Below the pieces are notes generated by a model. That model searched no databases. It had not been told where the DNA came from and saw only the letters and a program-made list of their open reading frames with translations. The position numbers were made by a program, and so were the translations under genes. From Kangsaoukella pontilimi (GTDB taxonomy: Bacteria > Pseudomonadota > Alphaproteobacteria > Rhodobacterales > Rhodobacteraceae): 64,000 nucleotides of DNA. The stretch spans positions 1,026,001 to 1,090,000 of the forward strand of contig NZ_WUPT01000002.1 in the NCBI RefSeq assembly GCF_009830125.1, written 5' to 3'. Of this stretch, positions 17,591 through 26,525 are shown one piece after another (position 1 is the first letter of the stretch; each line of letters opens with the position of its first letter).

Positions 17591-18013
17591 TCAGATCACG
17601 CGATGGCGGGCATTGGCCGCGCGTTCGATCGCAGCGGCGGCGAGCCGATCGAGATCGAGCTCATAACGCATCTCTTCGAGCAGGCGGAGTTCATTTTCGC
17701 GCGCGGTGCCGTCGGCTGCGACCACGTCGCAGGCCATGGCATAGGCGGTTTCATACAGACGTTCGGGCAGGGTCTGGCGCGTCGCCTCCCAGAGCTGATC
17801 GAGCCCGTCTTCTTCGGCAAAGAGATCGAAGACGGTATTTGAGACGTCCTTCATCCGGTCCGGGTCATAGTCGGAAAAGACCGGCAAGTGGTTTACGATA
17901 CGCTCGATCGTCAGCAATTCGGACGTGCGGATGGCCTCGTCCGAGGCGGAGACCGCGACCATGATTGCCACAAGGGTATCCTGTGGCGTGAAATCGGTGG
18001 GGGCGAGGGGCAC
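17591..18013 (-). CDS. TerB-like tellurite-resistance-domain protein
   Basis: A 140-residue, all-helical, acidic protein. LVAIMVAVSASDEAIRTSELLTIERIVNHLP and YAMACDVVAADGTARENELRLLEEM show the two repeated TerB-type acidic helix pairs that bind metal. The start is inferred as GTG at 18013 because AAAGGA lies 7 bases upstream and no ATG fits. The gene diverges from lysK. It belongs to the DnaJ/TerB-like group; role unknown. Confidence 0.78.
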   Translation of the reverse strand: MPLAPTDFTPQDTLVAIMVAVSASDEAIRTSELLTIERIVNHLPVFSDYDPDRMKDVSNTVFDLFAEEDGLDQLWEATRQTLPERLYETAYAMACDVVAADGTARENELRLLEEMRYELDLDRLAAAAIERAANARHRVI

Positions 18014-18126
18014 GTCTGGGTCCTTTCGGGCTGCTTCGCCCGAATTTATTGACGTCTCCGCCTGCCCGCAATAGGTAGCGGGCCTTGGCGCGGGATGGCC
18101 CCGGCCATGTTTCAAGGACTGCCCCG

Positions 18127-19704
18127 ATGACCGATTTCCGAGATGCCGCGATGACATCGAAAGCCTGGCCTTTCGAAGAGGCCCGGCGTCTGCTGAAACG
18201 CTATGACAAGGCGCCGCCCGAGAAGGGGTATGTCCTGTTCGAGACGGGGTACGGGCCGTCGGGGCTGCCGCATATCGGCACCTTTGGCGAGGTGCTGAGG
18301 ACAACCATGATCCGGCGCGCCTTCGAGGTGATGTCGGACATACCGACGCGGCTGATCTGTTTCTCGGACGACATGGACGGGATGCGTAAAGTGCCGGGCA
18401 ACGTACCCAATCAGGAGGCCTTGCGCGAGCATCTGCAAAAGCCGCTGACCAGCGTGCCGGACCCGTTCGGGACGCATGAGAGCTTCGGGCATCACAACAA
18501 TGCCATGCTGCGCCGGTTCCTCGACACGTTCGGGTTCGACTACGAGTTCTATTCCGCTACCGAGTTCTATGCCTCGGGTCAGTTCGACGAAGTGCTCTTG
18601 CGGGCTGCCGAGCGTTATGACGATATCATGGCGGTGATGCTGCGCTCGCTGCGCGACGAGCGGCGCGAGACCTATTCCATCTTCCTGCCGATTCATCCCG
18701 AGACGGGCCGGGTGCTGTACGTGCCGATCAAGCATGTGGACGCCGCCGAAGGCACCGTCACGTTCGATGACGAAAGCGGGCGGGAATGGACGCTGCCGGT
18801 GACGGGCGGGCAGGTCAAGCTGCAGTGGAAGCCCGATTTCGGCGCGCGGTGGGCGGCGCTCGGTGTCGATTTCGAAATGTACGGCAAGGATCACTCGACC
18901 AATACGCCGATCTATGACCGGATCTGCGAGATTCTCGGCCAAAAGGCGCCGGAGCATTATGTCTACGAGCTGTTCCTCGACGATCAGGGGCAGAAGATTT
19001 CGAAGTCATCGGGCAACGGGATCTCGATCGACGAGTGGCTGACCTATGCCTCGACCGAGTCGCTGAGCTATTTCATGTATCAGAAGCCCCGGACGGCAAA
19101 GCGGCTGTTCTTCGACGTGATCCCGAAAGCGGTGGACGAATATCACCAGCAGTTGCGCGCCTATCCCGATCAGGATGCTGCTCAGCAGGCGGCGAACCCG
19201 GTCTGGCACATCCACAATGGCGACGTGCCGGAAAGCACGCTGATCGTGCCGTTCGCGATGCTTCTGAACCTCGCAAGCGTGTCGGGGGCGGAGGACAAGG
19301 AGACGCTCTGGGGCTTTATTCGCCGCTATGCGCCCGAAGCCACGGCGGAAAGCCATCCCGATCTGGATCAGGCGGCGGGCTATGCGGTGCGCTATTTCCA
19401 GGATTTCGTCCGGCCGGAGCGGGAGTATCGCGCACCGAATGCCAAGGAGCGCGCGGCGATGGAGGACCTGCGCACGCGGCTTGCCGCATGGGATGGCGAC
19501 GCGGACGCAGAAGAGTTGCAGAGCCTTGTTTTTGCGGTCGGCAAGGAGCACGGCTTCGAGCCGCTTCGCGACTGGTTCAAGGCGCTTTACGAGGTCTGCC
19601 TGGGGGCGAGCCAGGGGCCGCGTTTCGGGGGCTTCATCGCGCTCTACGGTATTGATGAGACCATCGCATTGATCGACCGCGCCCTGGCCGGCGAGCTTTC
19701 CTGA
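18127..19704 (+). CDS. lysK: Class I lysyl-tRNA synthetase
   Basis: A 525-residue synthetase with the class I Rossmann motifs: [13 protein letters not shown] around residue 45 (HIGH-like, His49) and [10 protein letters not shown] around residue 290 (KMSKS-like). Most bacteria use the unrelated class II LysRS; the class I form is found in archaea, spirochaetes and alphaproteobacteria. It charges tRNA-Lys. The ATG at 18127 is followed by [20 protein letters not shown], the normal N-terminus. Confidence 0.95.
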   Translation: MTDFRDAAMTSKAWPFEEARRLLKRYDKAPPEKGYVLFETGYGPSGLPHIGTFGEVLRTTMIRRAFEVMSDIPTRLICFSDDMDGMRKVPGNVPNQEALREHLQKPLTSVPDPFGTHESFGHHNNAMLRRFLDTFGFDYEFYSATEFYASGQFDEVLLRAAERYDDIMAVMLRSLRDERRETYSIFLPIHPETGRVLYVPIKHVDAAEGTVTFDDESGREWTLPVTGGQVKLQWKPDFGARWAALGVDFEMYGKDHSTNTPIYDRICEILGQKAPEHYVYELFLDDQGQKISKSSGNGISIDEWLTYASTESLSYFMYQKPRTAKRLFFDVIPKAVDEYHQQLRAYPDQDAAQQAANPVWHIHNGDVPESTLIVPFAMLLNLASVSGAEDKETLWGFIRRYAPEATAESHPDLDQAAGYAVRYFQDFVRPEREYRAPNAKERAAMEDLRTRLAAWDGDADAEELQSLVFAVGKEHGFEPLRDWFKALYEVCLGASQGPRFGGFIALYGIDETIALIDRALAGELS

Positions 19705-19735
19705 ACGGCCACGCCTGCGGCGTGACGCGACATTT

Positions 19736-19798
19736 GCGCGGGCCATCCGGCCCGCGCGCTGCCTCCGGCGGGGATATTTTTCAACAGGCGAAGGAAGC
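19736..19798 (+). repeat. Intergenic hairpin repeat element, copy 2
   Basis: GCGCGGGCC (19736-19744) pairs with GGCCCGCGC (19749-19757), followed by CCTCCGGCGGGGA and the exact core TATTTTTCAACAG (19775-19787), then GCGAAGGAAG. It matches copy 1 in layout and in the 13-base core. It lies 31 bases after the lysK stop and may also end that transcript. Confidence 0.7.
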
Positions 19799-19898
19799 AT
19801 GTGGTTCGGTTTTCGGACCGGGCTGCATCGTGAAGAGTGAACCGGAGACGGCCGTTCTGCCGTATACTTCCTGAAAGCGACCTTTCGGGAGGCGGGCG

Positions 19899-20315
19899 AT
19901 GAAGGCGATGTTTCTGGGATTTTTTCTGTCGATCGGGCTGAGCCTTCAGGCGTATGCGCAGGAGGCTCTGCCGTCCGAGCCGGCGATCGAAGGCACGATC
20001 AGCGACCAGATCGACGCTTTTCTGGCCGACGATTTCGACCGGGCGTTCACGTTCGCCTCACCCAACATCCAGTCGCTTTTCGGTTCGCCAGACCGGTTCG
20101 GGGCCATGGTGCGTCAGGGATATCCGATGGTCTGGCGGCCCGGTGACGTGACCTTTCTGGCGCTCCGCGAGATCAATGGGCGGCTTTGGCAGCGTGTCAT
20201 GATCCGTGATCGCGAGGGGAGGGTCCATATGCTCGACTACCAGATGATCGATGCGGATGGCCGCTGGCGGATAAATGGTGTTCAGATCGTGCCCGCTCCC
20301 GACGCGGGCGTTTGA
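19899..20315 (+). CDS. DUF4864-family exported protein
   Basis: A 138-residue protein with signal peptide MKAMFLGFFLSIGLSLQAYA. The mature domain contains ISDQIDAFLADDFDRAFTFASP and RFGAMVRQGYPMVWRP, typical of the DUF4864 (cystatin/NTF2-like) family. It is a periplasmic protein of unknown function. It ends before the regulatory region of the beta-helix gene. Confidence 0.8.
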   Translation: MKAMFLGFFLSIGLSLQAYAQEALPSEPAIEGTISDQIDAFLADDFDRAFTFASPNIQSLFGSPDRFGAMVRQGYPMVWRPGDVTFLALREINGRLWQRVMIRDREGRVHMLDYQMIDADGRWRINGVQIVPAPDAGV

Positions 20316-20328
20316 GCCGCGCGCATGG

Positions 20329-20343
20329 TTAAGGCGGGATTAA
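20329..20343 (+). promoter_or_regulatory. Candidate CtrA binding site (TTAA-N7-TTAA)
   Basis: TTAA GGCGGGA TTAA is a full match to the alphaproteobacterial CtrA consensus TTAA-N7-TTAA. It lies 139 bases before the beta-helix gene and just after the preceding stop. The leader that follows also contains small inverted repeats (GGCCC/GGGCC at 20412-20423), suggesting a structured 5' leader. Confidence 0.55.
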
Positions 20344-20481
20344 GCCGCCGAGGTTAGATCCAGTCCCCTATCGCCGGCCGTGGGTCCGGCATCCATCCAC
20401 GAGAACCGATTGGCCCGAGGGCCGGATGCGGAAGCGCCCGGTTAGCGCCTCGGTTGGCTCGTGCCGGGAAAGGGGAAACCG

Positions 20482-22770
20482 ATGAACAAGGCGATTACCG
20501 ACGGGCTGGTACTGATGCCGCCGGCATTTTCGGACGGGCTGTCCGCTTGGTCGAGCGAAGACGGCACGCCGGGGAGCGTGACCTATGACGCTGTCGCGAC
20601 GGCGGCGGCGGTTTCCGGCGATGTGGACTTCGCGGGCTGTCTGGAGCTTTTGAAGACCGAGAGCGTACAGCGGGTGCGCTACACCGGAGAGACGCCGATC
20701 CTGCCGGGCTGCTACCTGCGCGTGACCGCGCGGGTGAAGGCGGTCTCTGGCGCTTTTCCGTCTGTCCGGATCGCGGGCTGGGCGGGCGATGCCGGGAATG
20801 TGGCTGTCACGGGCCTTGTGATGCAAGGGGCGTCGGTGACGCTCGACACCTATGGCGAAGTGGTCGAAGTCTCGGCCATCGTGGGGGCCGGTGCGCGGAC
20901 CGGCGTCGACATGCAATGGGCGCCGCCGGTGGTCTATGGGCATTTCGGGCTGGACCTGTCTGGGCCGACGGGCGGTGTGGTGCGGATCGACGATATCCGG
21001 ATCGAGGATGTGACTTCGGTCTTTCATCGGGTGATGATGGATTGGGTCGATGTGCGCGACTATGGCGCCGTGGGAGACGGGCTGACCGATGACACGGGCG
21101 CCTTCGTGGCGGCAAATCTTGCGGCGGCCGGGCGAGGCATATTGGTGCCCGAGGGCGTCTATGCGCTGAGCGACACGGTCACGTTCGAATATCCCGCGCG
21201 CTTTGTCGGCCAAGTGACGCTGCCCGTCGACAAGCGGCTGATCCTGCGCCGGAACTTCGATCTGCCGAGCTATGCTGCGGCCTTCGGAGACGAGGTTGAG
21301 GCCTTCCGGCGCGGGCTTCAGGCGCTGGTGGCCTTTGCAGATCACGAGAGCTTTGACCTCGGTGGCCGGCGTATCGAAGTGGCAGCACCTATCGATGTGG
21401 CGGACGCCATGGGCGTGGATACGTGGGAAATCCGTCGTGTCGTGCGTAACGGTCAGCTGAACGTGGTGCCGGGGCCGGCGTGGGACAGCGAGGTTGTGAC
21501 GAGCACTGCCAGCTACGACACGGCGCAGCCGCTTGTCTTGTCGAACGTGGCCAATGCGGCCAATGTGCCGGTGGGTGCGCTTGTCGAAGGGACGGGTGTG
21601 GGCCGAGAGGTTTATGTCACCGCGGTCAATGCGGGTGCCGGGACCATCACGCTTTCGCAACCGTTGCACGGTGCGCCGGCGAGCCAGACCTATACGTTCC
21701 GGCGCTTTCGCTATGTTCTGGATTTTTCGGGCTTTGCGAAGCTCTCGAAATTCACGCTGACGGATATTGAGCTTCATTGCGAGGGCGTGGCTTCGGGTAT
21801 TCTGCTGGCGCCTGCTGGCGAGACGTTCCATCTCAAGGACTGTTTCATCACCAAGCCGAAGGATCGGGGCGTGACCAGCCATGGACTCGGCTGTCAGGAT
21901 TTGCAGATCGACCGGTGTCATTTTACGTCGGACGAGCAGGCCGTGGCGGCGACGGAGCGGGTCAGCCTCGCGCTGAACGTGAATGCGAATGACGTGAAAC
22001 TTCGCGACAACCGGTTCCAGCGCTTTGGCACGACCATGGTTCTCTTCGGGAACGGGCACCTGATCGTGGGCAATCACTGGTTTCAGGGGGACAACGTCGT
22101 GGACGGGCCAAGGACGGCGGGTCTGGTGTTCACCTATCCGAACGTTAAGTCGGTGATCACGGGCAATTACATCGACAACTGCTTCATCGAGTGGACGAAC
22201 GAACATGATGCTCAGCCCGATTTCGGCTCCGAGTTCACCTTTGGCGGGCTGACCGTCACGGGCAACATCTTCACCGTGAACGATGCTGCGAGTCATTTCG
22301 CGTGGATCGTGGTAAAGCCTTACGGCGCCGGGCATTACCTTCAGGGGGTGTCGGTGACGGGTAACGCTTTCAAGTCGCTGAACGGCACCACTGACCGCGT
22401 CGAGAAGGTGGACGCCTCGATTGCGGGTCTGGCCTATGGGTCTGTCCGGAAAGTGGTTTTCGACGGGAATACGTTCAACGGGATCGGTCAGGTCACGCAG
22501 AACCCGGCGACGCTGCAGCTCGATCAGGTGTCCGAGGCCACGGTCTGGACACTGGACGCCGGCCCATGGCTGCCCTTCGGTGGGCGTGCGCGCGAGGTCG
22601 TCGGCATTGTCGCCGAGGGTGCGGTAACGAATGGGACGGGGACGGCCAGCTTTGCGGCACCCTATGCGACGCCCGAAATCGGTGCGGCGAAGGATCAGGT
22701 GACGCTGACCTGGCCCGAGGCGGTCAAGGGACGGGTGCAGGTGACGGTGCGGGTGGACAAGCCGGTCTGA
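20482..22770 (+). CDS. Right-handed beta-helix protein with Pectate_lyase_3-type domain
   Basis: A 762-residue protein with no classical signal peptide. Residues 1-180 look like a carbohydrate-binding/jelly-roll region. From about 190, DVRDYGAVGDGLTDDTGAFVAA begins the pectate-lyase-3/GH28-related beta helix common in phage tail spikes and secreted polysaccharide-active proteins. The C-terminal part has beta-helix rungs (GNYIDNCFI, GNIFTV, GNAFKS, GNTFNG) and a short jelly-roll end. Substrate unknown. A ribosome site AGGGG precedes the ATG. A candidate CtrA site is upstream and a strong terminator downstream, so it is a monocistronic, possibly cell-cycle- or motility-linked gene. Confidence 0.82.
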   Translation: MNKAITDGLVLMPPAFSDGLSAWSSEDGTPGSVTYDAVATAAAVSGDVDFAGCLELLKTESVQRVRYTGETPILPGCYLRVTARVKAVSGAFPSVRIAGWAGDAGNVAVTGLVMQGASVTLDTYGEVVEVSAIVGAGARTGVDMQWAPPVVYGHFGLDLSGPTGGVVRIDDIRIEDVTSVFHRVMMDWVDVRDYGAVGDGLTDDTGAFVAANLAAAGRGILVPEGVYALSDTVTFEYPARFVGQVTLPVDKRLILRRNFDLPSYAAAFGDEVEAFRRGLQALVAFADHESFDLGGRRIEVAAPIDVADAMGVDTWEIRRVVRNGQLNVVPGPAWDSEVVTSTASYDTAQPLVLSNVANAANVPVGALVEGTGVGREVYVTAVNAGAGTITLSQPLHGAPASQTYTFRRFRYVLDFSGFAKLSKFTLTDIELHCEGVASGILLAPAGETFHLKDCFITKPKDRGVTSHGLGCQDLQIDRCHFTSDEQAVAATERVSLALNVNANDVKLRDNRFQRFGTTMVLFGNGHLIVGNHWFQGDNVVDGPRTAGLVFTYPNVKSVITGNYIDNCFIEWTNEHDAQPDFGSEFTFGGLTVTGNIFTVNDAASHFAWIVVKPYGAGHYLQGVSVTGNAFKSLNGTTDRVEKVDASIAGLAYGSVRKVVFDGNTFNGIGQVTQNPATLQLDQVSEATVWTLDAGPWLPFGGRAREVVGIVAEGAVTNGTGTASFAAPYATPEIGAAKDQVTLTWPEAVKGRVQVTVRVDKPV

Positions 22771-22786
22771 CCCGGCTCCGGGATTG

Positions 22787-22819
22787 TGTCGGACGCCGCC
22801 TCCCTAACGGCGTCCGACA
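22787..22819. terminator. Bidirectional terminator between convergent genes
   Basis: TGTCGGACGCCG (22787-22798) pairs perfectly with CGGCGTCCGACA (22808-22819), a 12-bp stem with loop CCTCCCTAA. It sits between the beta-helix gene and the convergent DUF1344 gene. Confidence 0.75.
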
Positions 22820-22826
22820 GCCGGCG

Positions 22827-23075
22827 TCAGAGTCGCGCGAGGGACCAGATGGCGACGATACCGTCGTCGCCGTTCTGCAAGAATGAGATCGCGACCCTGT
22901 CGCCGGAAGCGAGATCGGCAGGGAATTTGGTACGGGAATCCATGTGCCAGACCGTGTTGTCGGTCAGGGTGAAGATGCCGGTTTGGGCGTCGAACGTCTT
23001 GATTGTGCTGATCTGGCTATCGGACGCGACGGCGGGCGACGCGGCGAGAACAAGGGCGGCGATGAGAAGGCGCAT
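22827..23075 (-). CDS. DUF1344-family exported protein
   Basis: An 82-residue protein with signal peptide MRLLIAALVLAASPAVA and a single small beta domain (ISTIKTFDAQTGIFTLTDNTVWHM) characteristic of DUF1344. Periplasmic; function unknown. The upstream bases around 23222-23245 are unusually AT-rich and may hold its promoter. Confidence 0.82.
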   Translation of the reverse strand: MRLLIAALVLAASPAVASDSQISTIKTFDAQTGIFTLTDNTVWHMDSRTKFPADLASGDRVAISFLQNGDDGIVAIWSLARL

Positions 23076-23233
23076 GGCCTGTTTTCCAATGGGAGGAAAG
23101 CGCTTTTCGGGTCGGAATGGCCCGTTATAGCCGCCGGGCGGAGCCTCGCGCCCGGATGCGCTGATATCGGGCTTTTCGTCGAGTCGCGCAAGAGAAATCT
23201 TTGGGGCGCCTTTGTCGGTACAATATAATATTA

Positions 23234-23695
23234 TCAGATATTTAATTCTTCTTTCGTCAATCGGTAGGCTTTGCCGAAGCCGCCGTTGAGTTCCGCCGCG
23301 GTAACCTTCAGGCGGACGATGTGAAAATCCGCAAAATCGACGTAAAGAGCGGCCTTCGGATGACCCTTCAGATACGTGTCCTTCAGGGACTGTTTGTCGG
23401 CGAATTCCGCTGTCGCCATCACAGTCATGCGGGGGTGGGCGAGCGGGTCGCCGCGGCCCGGCTCACCGAGCAGGATGGAGACCTGAGGGTGGTTTCGTAT
23501 CGCCGCGGTGTGGGGCGCGAGGTCGGAGACAAGCGTAAGAAGGTCCGCTCCATCGATCGCAAGCGCCACCCTCGTGACATGGGGCTGGCCATCCCGCAGG
23601 GTTGCAAGCGCGCCGTGGCGCGCTTCGGTCAGCAGGCGCCGCGCCAGCGCGCGGGCCTCGTCATCGGTCGGACGGATCGGGTCTTTTTTCGTCAT
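23234..23695 (-). CDS. Pyridoxamine 5'-phosphate oxidase-fold protein (HugZ-like)
   Basis: A 153-residue split-barrel flavin/heme-binding-fold protein: ARRLLTEARHGALATLRDGQPHVTRV at the N-terminus, then SDLAPHTAAIRNHPQVSILLGEPGRGDPLAHPRMTV, which matches the HugZ/PNPOx heme-utilisation group. The end is FHIVRLKVTAAELNGGFGKAY. It may bind flavin, F420 or heme. It directly follows a small exported protein with overlapping stop and start (one base). Confidence 0.85.
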   Translation of the reverse strand: MTKKDPIRPTDDEARALARRLLTEARHGALATLRDGQPHVTRVALAIDGADLLTLVSDLAPHTAAIRNHPQVSILLGEPGRGDPLAHPRMTVMATAEFADKQSLKDTYLKGHPKAALYVDFADFHIVRLKVTAAELNGGFGKAYRLTKEELNI

Positions 23696-24123
23696 CAGGA
23701 CAGGGGCGCCGCGATACAGGCGCGGAAGGCCTCGACCGCTTTTTCGGCGCTATCGAGCGGCACGGCGCGCACCGTCTCGCCGAGCGCGAAGTAAGCGGTG
23801 TCGAACGATGCCAGACCGTTCAGCACATTGCCGAAGCCGCGATCCGAAACGCTGAGTGTCGTGCCGTCCGGTGACAGGCGGTGCCGGTCCGTGGTGATCA
23901 GCAACCCGCCCCCCGGCGGTCCGAACTGAATTGCGAAGACGGGCCCGGCGGGCCACTGCGTGCCGCTCATCGCGATCGCGTAGGCCTGATCCTGACGCGG
24001 ATCGTAGGTGACCTCGACCGTCATGTCGCCGTCGGTCTCGCTGATGGTGCAGACCGGGGTCGGTGAGAACTCCCACGCCTGCGCAGGTGTGGCGGCGATC
24101 AGAAAGGCGGCAAGATAACGCAT
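23695..24123 (-). CDS. Exported protein of unknown function
   Basis: A 142-residue protein with signal peptide MRYLAAFLIAATPAQA. The mature part contains CTISETDGDMTVEVTYDPRQDQAYAIAMSG and ends with a possible Cys pair (early Cys and ACIAAPLS). No family is recognised. It is coupled to the HugZ-like gene by a one-base overlap, so both are likely one transcript. Confidence 0.7.
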   Translation of the reverse strand: MRYLAAFLIAATPAQAWEFSPTPVCTISETDGDMTVEVTYDPRQDQAYAIAMSGTQWPAGPVFAIQFGPPGGGLLITTDRHRLSPDGTTLSVSDRGFGNVLNGLASFDTAYFALGETVRAVPLDSAEKAVEAFRACIAAPLS

Positions 24124-24238
24124 ATTCTCTGGCTATCGCTTTTTCGGCCCGCCGAGAAGCCGGCAATGATCCGCGTCAAAGAAGACACATTCTTATTTTT
24201 ATATGATTTTGGGACATCAAGAGGAGGGAGGCTGTTTG

Positions 24239-24631
24239 ATGTCCATGACCAAAGCACTACTCGCGGCGTCGGCGCTGATAGTAGGGGGTGCGGCCTATGC
24301 CGATGAAATCGGAATGGCCGACTATCAACAGTACTGTGCAACCTGTCACGGGGTCGATGCCACCGGCGGTGGCGACCTGACCCAGCTCATGACGGTCAAG
24401 GTGCCTGATCTGACGCAGATCGCTGCGAACAATGACGGCATCTTCCCGATGCTGGACGTCATCCATGTGATCGACGGCCGGACGGGCGTGCGGGCTCATG
24501 GTGGCCCGATGCCGGTCTATGGGCGGGTGTTCACGGCGGAAGCCGCCGAACACGGCACCATAGCGGCGGCGCTCGAAGCGCGTGGACGCGTATTGTCCAT
24601 CGCGTATTACCTCGAAAGTCTGCAGCAGTAG
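24239..24631 (+). CDS. Monoheme c-type cytochrome
   Basis: A 130-residue protein with signal peptide MSMTKALLAASALIVGGAAYA and one heme motif CATCH (Cys33, Cys36, His37). The axial methionine is likely in GPMPVYGRVF. The context YCATCHGVDATGGG and the small size suggest a soluble periplasmic electron carrier. A long GGAGGGAGG precedes the ATG. The bases just upstream (24190-24215) are AT-rich, a plausible promoter. Confidence 0.9.
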   Translation: MSMTKALLAASALIVGGAAYADEIGMADYQQYCATCHGVDATGGGDLTQLMTVKVPDLTQIAANNDGIFPMLDVIHVIDGRTGVRAHGGPMPVYGRVFTAEAAEHGTIAAALEARGRVLSIAYYLESLQQ

Positions 24632-24652
24632 GCAGACCAAAGGGTAAGGTGG

Positions 24653-24685
24653 ACCGGTCCGACGTTGCCGATGCGTCGGGCCGGT
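24653..24685. terminator. Bidirectional terminator-like hairpin
   Basis: ACCGGTCCGACG (24653-24664) pairs with CGTCGGGCCGGT (24674-24685) with one G-U pair, around a 9-base loop, between the convergent cytochrome c and VOC genes. Confidence 0.65.
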
Positions 24686-24694
24686 TTCCGCGTT

Positions 24695-25087
24695 TCAGGC
24701 GGGCATTTCGGACATCGGGAAATCCACGTGAAAGCGGTTGCCGTCCGGATCACGGAAGAAGACCAGCGCGCTGCCGATTTCTTCGAATGGAACGAGCTTG
24801 TGGTCGACGCCGTGGTCTTCGAGCGTGGCGATGAAGTCGGCCATGCCGGTCGCGCGGAAGGAAATGTGTTCCATCCTCAGGCTTTCGCCCTCGGCATAGG
24901 GTGTGGGGGCGGGGTCAGCCTCGATCAGGTGGATCACGCAGGTGTCGCCCAGATAAATCCAGGCCCCGGGCACCGAAAACGCGGGGCGGTACCCCTCGGC
25001 GAGGCCCATCACGTCACGGTAGAAGGCTGTCAGCCTGGCGACGTTGTTCGTGCGGATATTCACGTGGTCGAAAGCGGTGAGGGGCAT
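24695..25087 (-). CDS. VOC-family protein (glyoxalase/dioxygenase fold)
   Basis: A 130-residue vicinal-oxygen-chelate protein: FDHVNIRTNNVARLTAFYRDVMGL starts the first beta-alpha-beta unit and MEHISFRATGMADF the second, with the end FFRDPDGNRFHVDFP. Metal ligands His4-region, Glu and His are at the expected places. The ATG at 25087 (MPLTAFDH) is preferred over a further upstream ATG because the VOC fold begins there. Substrate unknown. Confidence 0.85.
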   Translation of the reverse strand: MPLTAFDHVNIRTNNVARLTAFYRDVMGLAEGYRPAFSVPGAWIYLGDTCVIHLIEADPAPTPYAEGESLRMEHISFRATGMADFIATLEDHGVDHKLVPFEEIGSALVFFRDPDGNRFHVDFPMSEMPA

Positions 25088-25154
25088 GTGTGCGATCCCT
25101 TTGAGCGGCTTACGCACTCATGATGGCAGCCCGCTGGCGAAAAAGACAGCATTG

Positions 25155-25607
25155 TCAGCGCCCGTTCAGCCAAGCGGTGATCGTGGCAATCAGTTCACCG
25201 TTGTTCCTGCCCGAATAGGCGGCCTCAAGCGGATGCGGCCCGTCCTCTGTCACGAGCGCGATCCGGGTGAGCCTCTGATCTCCGTGCCAAAGGGCTTGCT
25301 CGGCGGCCTGTTCCAGACGGTCGAGGTCGATGACCCAGTCCTGTGCGCCGGTAAGGCGCCTGACGGAATGGGTGAAGCGGCCTAGCGTGCGATCGAAGTC
25401 GAAGCGCTGCAGCGGTGCGTAGCGGTGCAGCACCCAGAAAGCTCCCAATCCGATAAGGCCGACGAGGATCGGTAGAAAACGTCCCTGCACTTCGCCAGTC
25501 AGCACCGCCAGAAGCGTCGTCGCGCCAACGGGCACAAGTGTCAGCCAGAGCACCCATGGCCTATCCTCGAGAACCAGCCGGTCCGGAGTTTCCTCGATAA
25601 TTCTCAT
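25155..25607 (-). CDS. Conserved membrane protein of unknown function
   Basis: A 150-residue protein with two adjacent transmembrane helices (VLWLTLVPVGATTLLAVL and FLPILVGLIGLGAFWVLHRYAP) and a soluble C-terminal domain containing FDRTLGRFTHSVRRLTG and LVTEDGPHPLEAAYSG. The pattern resembles small bacterial PH-like photosystem-I-assembly-type proteins, but this is only suggestive. It diverges from the monooxygenase-like gene. Confidence 0.65.
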   Translation of the reverse strand: MRIIEETPDRLVLEDRPWVLWLTLVPVGATTLLAVLTGEVQGRFLPILVGLIGLGAFWVLHRYAPLQRFDFDRTLGRFTHSVRRLTGAQDWVIDLDRLEQAAEQALWHGDQRLTRIALVTEDGPHPLEAAYSGRNNGELIATITAWLNGR

Positions 25608-25648
25608 GGGATGTGACGGTAGCGGGATTTTCCGCCCGACGTGATAGA

Positions 25649-25990
25649 ATGTCCGTGAGGAGGACCCGCGCCATACTTCAGATCGACCCAGACCGTGCCT
25701 GCCAGACGGTCATCACCACCTTCGAATGCTCACCCGGCACGTCCGAAGATCTGCTGGACGCGCTGAAAGAGGCCTATTCCCGTTTCATCTCGCACCAGCC
25801 CGGCTTTATCTCGGCGGCGCTGCATGTGAACGACGCCCAGACCCGGATCGCCAATTACTCGCAATGGGAACGGCGCGAGGATTTTCAGGCGATGCTGCGC
25901 TCGGACGAGATGCGCGCGCGGAACCGCGAGATCGCGGAATTGTGCTCGCGCTTCGAGCCGGTGATGTACGAGGTCGGAGCGGTTTTCTGA
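25649..25990 (+). CDS. Antibiotic-biosynthesis-monooxygenase (ABM) domain protein
   Basis: A roughly 105-113-residue ferredoxin-like dimeric alpha/beta barrel: TTFECSPGTSEDLLDALKEAYSRF, QPGFISAALHVNDAQTRIANYSQWE and RFEPVMYEVGAVF. The start is uncertain. The in-frame ATG at 25649 lacks a ribosome site, while a strong AGGAGG (25658-25663) lies 9 bases before an in-frame ATA at 25673 that would give a normal-length ABM protein. Its 3' end is duplicated and decayed at 26526. Confidence 0.8.
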   Translation: MSVRRTRAILQIDPDRACQTVITTFECSPGTSEDLLDALKEAYSRFISHQPGFISAALHVNDAQTRIANYSQWERREDFQAMLRSDEMRARNREIAELCSRFEPVMYEVGAVF

Positions 25991-26067
25991 GCTGGTCCCC
26001 CGCGAGGCCCAGTTTTGTGCTAGGGTGACGTTGCGGCAGCCTGTGCCGCGCAAGGGAGGGGACGTTC

Positions 26068-26355
26068 ATGTTTGCACGTATCACACCGTTTCAGCTGAAG
26101 CCCGGAACGACTGACGCCGCGATGGCCAAAGCCGATGAGCTGAAGCCAAAGATCATGGGGCTGCCCGGAATGCAGGCCTTCACGGTTGCCGCCGACGAGA
26201 ACGGCAAGGGCTATACCATCGCCGTGGGCGAGAGCCGCGAGACGTCGGACGGGAACATGGAACAGGCCCGCGCGATCTGGGGCGAGATGGCCGAGTTTCT
26301 GGCCGAGATGCCCACGCCGGAAGGCTACGACCGGGTGCGGCACTGGGATAACTGA
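26068..26355 (+). CDS. Dimeric alpha/beta-barrel (ABM-like) small protein
   Basis: A 95-residue protein, MFARITPFQLKPGTTDAAMAKADELKPKIMGLPGMQAF, with the beta-alpha-beta pattern of ABM/EthD-like dimeric barrels and a C-terminal GYDRVRHWDN. GGAGGGGA precedes the ATG. Function unknown; it lies between an ABM gene and a decayed copy of that gene's end. Confidence 0.75.
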   Translation: MFARITPFQLKPGTTDAAMAKADELKPKIMGLPGMQAFTVAADENGKGYTIAVGESRETSDGNMEQARAIWGEMAEFLAEMPTPEGYDRVRHWDN

Positions 26356-26525
26356 CGTCGCTTGGAATGGCGGCCGGTCGTCAGCCTGTCGCGCACAGCC
26401 TTGGCCTGTGGACGAAGGTGCGCGGGTGTATCCGCAAGTGAAAATTCGCCTCAGGCCCTGAGTGAGCCGCATCCGGGCGGTGCGGCTCCGGTTCCAGGAA
26501 ATGCCGGTAGAAAAGGCACCTGGGA

